Source: Pseudomonadota bacterium
GTDB taxonomy: Bacteria > Pseudomonadota > Alphaproteobacteria > Rhizobiales > Tepidamorphaceae
Length of the DNA: 11,150 nt
Reading direction: 5' to 3'
Assembly (NCBI GenBank): GCA_023435545.1
Contig: JAEYRQ010000154.1
Span: forward strand, 1-11,150
Both the position numbers and the translations under genes were made by a program. Shown here piece by piece: positions 7,748 through 11,150 of this stretch. Numbering within the stretch: position 1 is the stretch's first letter; each line of letters opens with the position of its first letter. The notes under the pieces are model-generated. The model made no database searches, was not told the DNA's origin, and saw only the letters and a list, made by a program, of their open reading frames with translations.

Positions 7748-8386
7748 ATGCTCAGGCTTGCGCTGAGGACATTGCCGCTCTTCGCGGTCATCGTCGGGTT
7801 CGCGATGGCCCTCGGCGCCTACATGAACTACAGCGGAGTGCGTGGCGCGTATCTGGACCTGATCCGCGACCGCATGCAGATGGTCGCCACCGACGTCGGC
7901 ACCGTGATCGAATCCGCGGTCTCGGTCGGCATCCCGCCGTCCGAGCAGGTCACGCTTCCAACGCTTCTCGCCCGTCAGGCCGAAGCCGATCCCATCATCC
8001 GGGCGATTCATGTCGTCGCTCCCGACGGGCAGCTGCTGTTCACGAGCGAGCCGGATGCTGGTGCGCCGCAGGCCGGCGATGCAGGCGAGGTGCTGACGAT
8101 CGAGCGGCCCGCGCTGAACGATTTCGGCGTCGAGGTCGCCCGCCTCGTCATTCTCTACGACCGTTCCGCATTGGACGCGCGCATCGAGGGCTTCGGCAGA
8201 GCCATCCTGGCCGATGCCCTTCCTGCGGGGCTGATCGCCGTCTTCGCCGGCAGCCTCGCGGCCTTTCTGGTGCTGACGCGGCTGCATCGCCGGGCCTCCC
8301 GCGTCGCAGTCGACAGAGACGATGCAATCGCGGCGGCTCGCCGGGAAATCGACGGGCCCGCGAGCCAGCCGGGAGCCGCGACGTGA
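7748..8386 (+). CDS. Membrane sensor without output domain, first gene of plus arm
   Basis: This 212-residue protein consists of TM helix about 8-26, a periplasmic module (27-154), TM helix 157-178 and a 34-residue basic cytoplasmic tail, too short for a HAMP or any catalytic domain. The sensor carries GIPP at 61-64, P82 and D93-G94 at the same spacing as the three related proteins, and N124-D-F-G127 in common with the 261-residue protein of the opposite arm. That places it as the plus-arm counterpart of that protein. The start at 7748 follows GGGACGGA (7735-7742); no ATG or GTG start lies in frame in the divergent gap. The stop overlaps the GTG start of the next gene (GTGA, 8383-8386), which implies translational coupling. 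I infer it works as an accessory sensor or subunit with the 662-residue protein; its ligand is unknown. Confidence 0.75.
   Translation: MLRLALRTLPLFAVIVGFAMALGAYMNYSGVRGAYLDLIRDRMQMVATDVGTVIESAVSVGIPPSEQVTLPTLLARQAEADPIIRAIHVVAPDGQLLFTSEPDAGAPQAGDAGEVLTIERPALNDFGVEVARLVILYDRSALDARIEGFGRAILADALPAGLIAVFAGSLAAFLVLTRLHRRASRVAVDRDDAIAAARREIDGPASQPGAAT
8371..8375 (+). promoter_or_regulatory. Shine-Dalgarno supporting a GTG start
   Basis: GGGAG lies 7 bases before the GTG at 8383, inside the end of the preceding gene. It supports GTG as the real start of the 662-residue protein and the 4-base overlap. Confidence 0.55.
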
Positions 8387-10371
8387 ACCGGATCCAGATC
8401 CGGCTGTCGGTCGCGCTCGTCGCCGTCCTGCTGGCGGCGCTGGCCTTTCTCAGCCTGCGCACCGCGGAGCGTGCGGAGACGCTGCTACTGCCCGAGGTCG
8501 GCGCAAAGGCCGAGACGGTGGCGCGCTCAGTGGCCGGCCTCGTCACCCGGGCCGACGATGTCGGCATCCCGCTCGACCGGCTGGTCGGGCTCGACACCTA
8601 TCTGCAGCGCCTGATCGACGGCAATCCGGACCTCGCCTTCATCGGTCTTCTCGACGCGGACGGCCGCGTCCGCTACTGGGCCGGGACGGAATCCTCAGCG
8701 CCGGGCGCGCGCGTCCCGCTCGACATCGCTGGTAGCGCCGATGGGCTCACGCTCGCCGTGGACCTCGACCCGGAGTTCGCCCGCAGCGTCGTCTACAAGC
8801 TGTGGATCGATCTCGCCATCGTTATGGTCGTCACGGCTCTCGTCGCGCTGGAACTCGTCTACATCAGCTTCGGCGTCGGCCTATACGGCGCCATCGAAGG
8901 CGTCGAGCAGCGGCTGCAGGCGATCCAGCGCGGCGACCTCCGGCGGCACGAGCCGGTGGCGGGCGGCAGCAACTTCGGCGACATCGCGGCGCGTCTCGAC
9001 CAGCGCCTGACGGGGGTCGCCGAGCGCCTGCGGGCGATGACAGATGCCGCGAAGGCCGCCGGCGACTCGGCGCGCCTAGCCGTGCTGGAGGCCCTGCGGG
9101 CGAAATACCGGCTCGGCGAAGTGTTCGGCGATGCGCCGGTTTCCGTGATCGCGATCCGGGCACCGCTGTTCGTCTTCATGTTCGCCGAGGAACTGACGCG
9201 GCCGTTCCTGCCCATATTCATCCAGCGCCTCGCCTCGCCGATCCCCGGCCTGTCGCCGGCGCTGGTGATCAGCCTGCCGATGGTGGTTTTCCTGGCGATC
9301 GTCGCACTCGCTCAGCCGGTGCTCGGCACGGTGACCGAGCGGGCTGGGCGCCGCCGCTCGCTGATGCTGGGCGCGGCGCTCGGCGCTGCCGGCTATGTTG
9401 CCACCGCCTACGCCTTTGACCTACTCGGGCTGACGCTTGCCCGCGCGGTCACTGCCGTCGGCTTCGCGCTCGTCTTCGTCGCCGCTCAGGGCTTCGTCAT
9501 CGATGCGACCAGCGGCAGGCAGCGTGCCCGCGGCATGGCGGTGTTCATCGGCGCGATTCTCGTGGCGGGGCTCTGCGGTCCGCCCATCGGCGGCATCCTC
9601 GCCGACCGGCTGGGCATGCAGGTCGCCTTCCTCGTCGCCGGGGCGCTCGCCGCAGCCAGCCTCGGCCTTGCCGCAATGGCGCTGCCGCGGACTCCGCGAG
9701 GGGCGGACGCGGTGCCGTCGATCCGCTGGCGCGACTTCACCGCGACGCTCTCGTCGCCTCGGCTCGCCGCGCTGCTGTTCCTCTGCGCACTGCCGGCCAA
9801 GGTGGTTCTGGTGGCATTCTGCTTCTTCCTGACGCCGCTGCAGATGGAAGCGCTGGGCCAGGACCAGGCGGCGACCGGGCGGATGCTGATGATCTATCCG
9901 CTGGCGATGGTGCTGCTGGTGCCAGCCTTCGCCTCGCTCGCCGACCGCGCCGACCGCCAGGTGATGCTGGTCGCCGGCGGCGGCCTGATCGCCGGACTCG
10001 GTGGCTATGCCGTCCTCATTGACCCGACGAGCCTTTATGCGCTCGGCGCCATGCTGCTGCTGCTCGGGCTGGGGCAGGCGATGAGCATCGCCTCACAGTC
10101 GGCCCTGGTCGGGACCCTCGGCCGGCAGCTCTCCCCGGCGGTCCCCGAGAGCTCGCTCTATGGTATCTTCCGACTGGTCGAACGCACCGGCAGTGCGATC
10201 GGGCCGGTCGTCGCCGGGGCCTTGCTCGGTCTCTACGGCTTCACGACGGCGACTGCGCTGATCGGCACCTGCGTCGCCATCGGCGCGCTGCTGTTCGCGC
10301 TCGCCTCGGCCATCGGCCGCAGGACCGGGGACAGACCTGCGGGCCCGATGATCGAAGGGAGGACGGCATGA
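8383..10371 (+). CDS. Sensor-HAMP-MFS fusion transporter
   Basis: The 662-residue protein has TM helix 7-26, a periplasmic sensor (27-138) with GIPL at 61-64, P82 and D93-G94, TM helix 141-162, a cytoplasmic HAMP-like segment (163-215) with a helical linker to about 250, and a full MFS domain (about 252-645) with roughly twelve helices. MFS motif A is recognisable between helices 2 and 3 (G315, E319-R320, R323-R325), with a related ADR (520-522) at the matching place in the second half. GPPIGGILADRLG (399-411) is the usual loop before helix 6. Helix 1 carries E269, E270 and R273, unusual charges in a membrane segment that may form a proton or substrate site. MFS proteins normally lack sensor and HAMP parts, so transport gated by a periplasmic signal, or a transport-sensing receptor, is inferred. 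It overlaps the genes on both sides by 4 bases. Substrate unknown. Confidence 0.88.
   Translation: MNRIQIRLSVALVAVLLAALAFLSLRTAERAETLLLPEVGAKAETVARSVAGLVTRADDVGIPLDRLVGLDTYLQRLIDGNPDLAFIGLLDADGRVRYWAGTESSAPGARVPLDIAGSADGLTLAVDLDPEFARSVVYKLWIDLAIVMVVTALVALELVYISFGVGLYGAIEGVEQRLQAIQRGDLRRHEPVAGGSNFGDIAARLDQRLTGVAERLRAMTDAAKAAGDSARLAVLEALRAKYRLGEVFGDAPVSVIAIRAPLFVFMFAEELTRPFLPIFIQRLASPIPGLSPALVISLPMVVFLAIVALAQPVLGTVTERAGRRRSLMLGAALGAAGYVATAYAFDLLGLTLARAVTAVGFALVFVAAQGFVIDATSGRQRARGMAVFIGAILVAGLCGPPIGGILADRLGMQVAFLVAGALAAASLGLAAMALPRTPRGADAVPSIRWRDFTATLSSPRLAALLFLCALPAKVVLVAFCFFLTPLQMEALGQDQAATGRMLMIYPLAMVLLVPAFASLADRADRQVMLVAGGGLIAGLGGYAVLIDPTSLYALGAMLLLLGLGQAMSIASQSALVGTLGRQLSPAVPESSLYGIFRLVERTGSAIGPVVAGALLGLYGFTTATALIGTCVAIGALLFALASAIGRRTGDRPAGPMIEGRTA
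10356..10363 (+). promoter_or_regulatory. Strong Shine-Dalgarno for the substrate-binding protein
   Basis: AGGGAGGA ends 4 bases before the ATG at 10368 and lies within the 3' end of the preceding gene. It is the best Shine-Dalgarno in the window, fitting high synthesis of a periplasmic binding protein from a downstream cistron. Confidence 0.6.
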
Positions 10372-11150
10372 AGCGCAGGGAATTCCTGATCCTGTCGCTC
10401 GCGGGCGCGGCGCTCGTCACGGCGCCGGCGGTTGCGCAGTCCGAACCCTACCGCATCTACCGTGTCACCTTCCGGGGCCGCACCGCGGTGGAGGAGGGCT
10501 TTGACGACTACCTTGCGGCCAATGGCGTGCCGGTCGAGATCATCGAGCGCGACATCGGCCGCGACACCTCGAAGCTGCCGGGCCTGGTGGAGGAGATCCG
10601 CCAACTGAAGCCGGACCTCGTCTACACATGGGGAACGCCGGCGACGCTCGGCATTGCCGGCCGCCACGATGCCGCCGACACCTCCGCCCATATCACCGAT
10701 ATTCCCGTGGTGTTCGCGCTCGTCTCGGCGCCGGTCCAATCGGGGTTGGTTCCGGATCTCGAGGCGACCGGCCGGAACGTCACCGGCGCCGTCCACGTCG
10801 TTCCGACCGAGACCCAGCTGCGGGCCATGGCCTCGTACCGGCCCTTCCGCAGGCTCGGCGTCCTCTACAATCCGACCGAGCAGAACTCGGTGTCGATCGT
10901 CAAGGAGCTGGAGGAGCTTCGCGGCCATCTCGGTTTCGAGCTGGTGACGCGGGAGTTCCGCCTCGGTCCCGACGGCAAGCCGGTCGCAGACGGCATCGAG
11001 GATCTGATCGCCGAGATCAAGGCCGACGGTGCGGAATGGCTCTACCTCTTGCCCGACACGTTCCTTGGAACCGTCTATGACCGGGTGGTCCCGGCGGCGC
11101 TGAACGAGAAGCTGCCGACCTTTGGTGCCGCCGAGCTCGCGGTGCGCGAG
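10368..11150 (+). CDS. Tat-exported ABC-type substrate-binding protein (ABC_sub_bind type), partial at 3' end
   Basis: The frame is open from the ATG at 10368 to the window end (261 codons, no stop), so the C-terminus is missing. The N-terminus KRREFL followed by a hydrophobic stretch and AVAQ (about 21-24) is a twin-arginine-like signal, so the protein is likely exported folded to the periplasm. The mature part looks like the ABC_sub_bind family (PF04392, TrpX-like): an opening strand, then LPGLVEEIRQLKPDLVYTWG (about 70-89) with the typical statement of a periplasmic-binding fold, IPVVFALVSAP (about 112-122) followed by a GLV turn, a TGxxxxVP segment, the LGVLYNP strand near 163-169, and a later WLYLLPD strand. 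Family members feed ABC importers; permease and ATPase genes may lie just to the right. It overlaps the sensor-MFS stop by 4 bases (ATGA), so it may instead present ligand to the sensor proteins. The family assignment rests on pattern recognition only. Confidence 0.85.
   Translation, partial: MKRREFLILSLAGAALVTAPAVAQSEPYRIYRVTFRGRTAVEEGFDDYLAANGVPVEIIERDIGRDTSKLPGLVEEIRQLKPDLVYTWGTPATLGIAGRHDAADTSAHITDIPVVFALVSAPVQSGLVPDLEATGRNVTGAVHVVPTETQLRAMASYRPFRRLGVLYNPTEQNSVSIVKELEELRGHLGFELVTREFRLGPDGKPVADGIEDLIAEIKADGAEWLYLLPDTFLGTVYDRVVPAALNEKLPTFGAAELAVRE

Noticed and set aside
7579..7791. A longer N-terminus for the 261-residue sensor, using upstream starts to 7791
   Set aside because: The added residues are polar and arginine-rich with no domain, place about 70 residues before the first TM helix, and would overlap the divergent gene start.

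Overview
The window is high-GC DNA with densely packed genes and short intergenic gaps (none above about 190 bases). GC-biased codon use, a SpoIIE-type phosphatase with a HAMP sensor, an SLC13 transporter and a Tat-dependent periplasmic binding protein suggest a Gram-negative, probably alphaproteobacterial chromosome. That assignment is inferred from protein style and composition, since there is no rRNA or other phylogenetic marker here. I saw no tRNA, rRNA, CRISPR array, insertion sequence or phage gene.

Left part (1-2849), ordinary genes: a strong hairpin pair at the window edge; a small secreted protein of unknown function (185-700, +); a type II 3-dehydroquinate dehydratase AroQ (740-1183, -) with the active-site residues expected for the family; and a 492-residue SLC13/DASS anion:Na+ symporter (1371-2849, +) with both SNT signature motifs.

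Right part (2871-11150), the unusual part: two divergent operons share a 169-base control region (7579-7747). The minus arm encodes a membrane sensor with no output domain (261 aa), a sensor-plus-MFS fusion (610 aa) and a dCache-like/HAMP/SpoIIE PP2C phosphatase (697 aa). The plus arm encodes a sensor with no output domain (212 aa), a sensor-plus-HAMP-plus-MFS fusion (662 aa) and a Tat-exported ABC-type substrate-binding protein cut by the window end. Genes in each arm overlap by 4-14 bases or lie 9 bases apart, so each is almost certainly one transcript. In each arm the first two genes have the same order and architecture.

Four of these proteins carry a related periplasmic sensor module. A G(I/L)xx turn, a proline 21 residues later and a glycine 12 residues after that are conserved with no gaps. 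The MFS part of the 662-residue protein keeps transporter motif A, while the 610-residue paralogue has lost it together with charged residues in its first MFS helix. My reading is a signalling system in which transporter-like membrane domains wired to HAMP-type sensors, plus a binding protein, report an extracellular solute to a SpoIIE phosphatase. The architecture is visible in the sequence; the function is inference.
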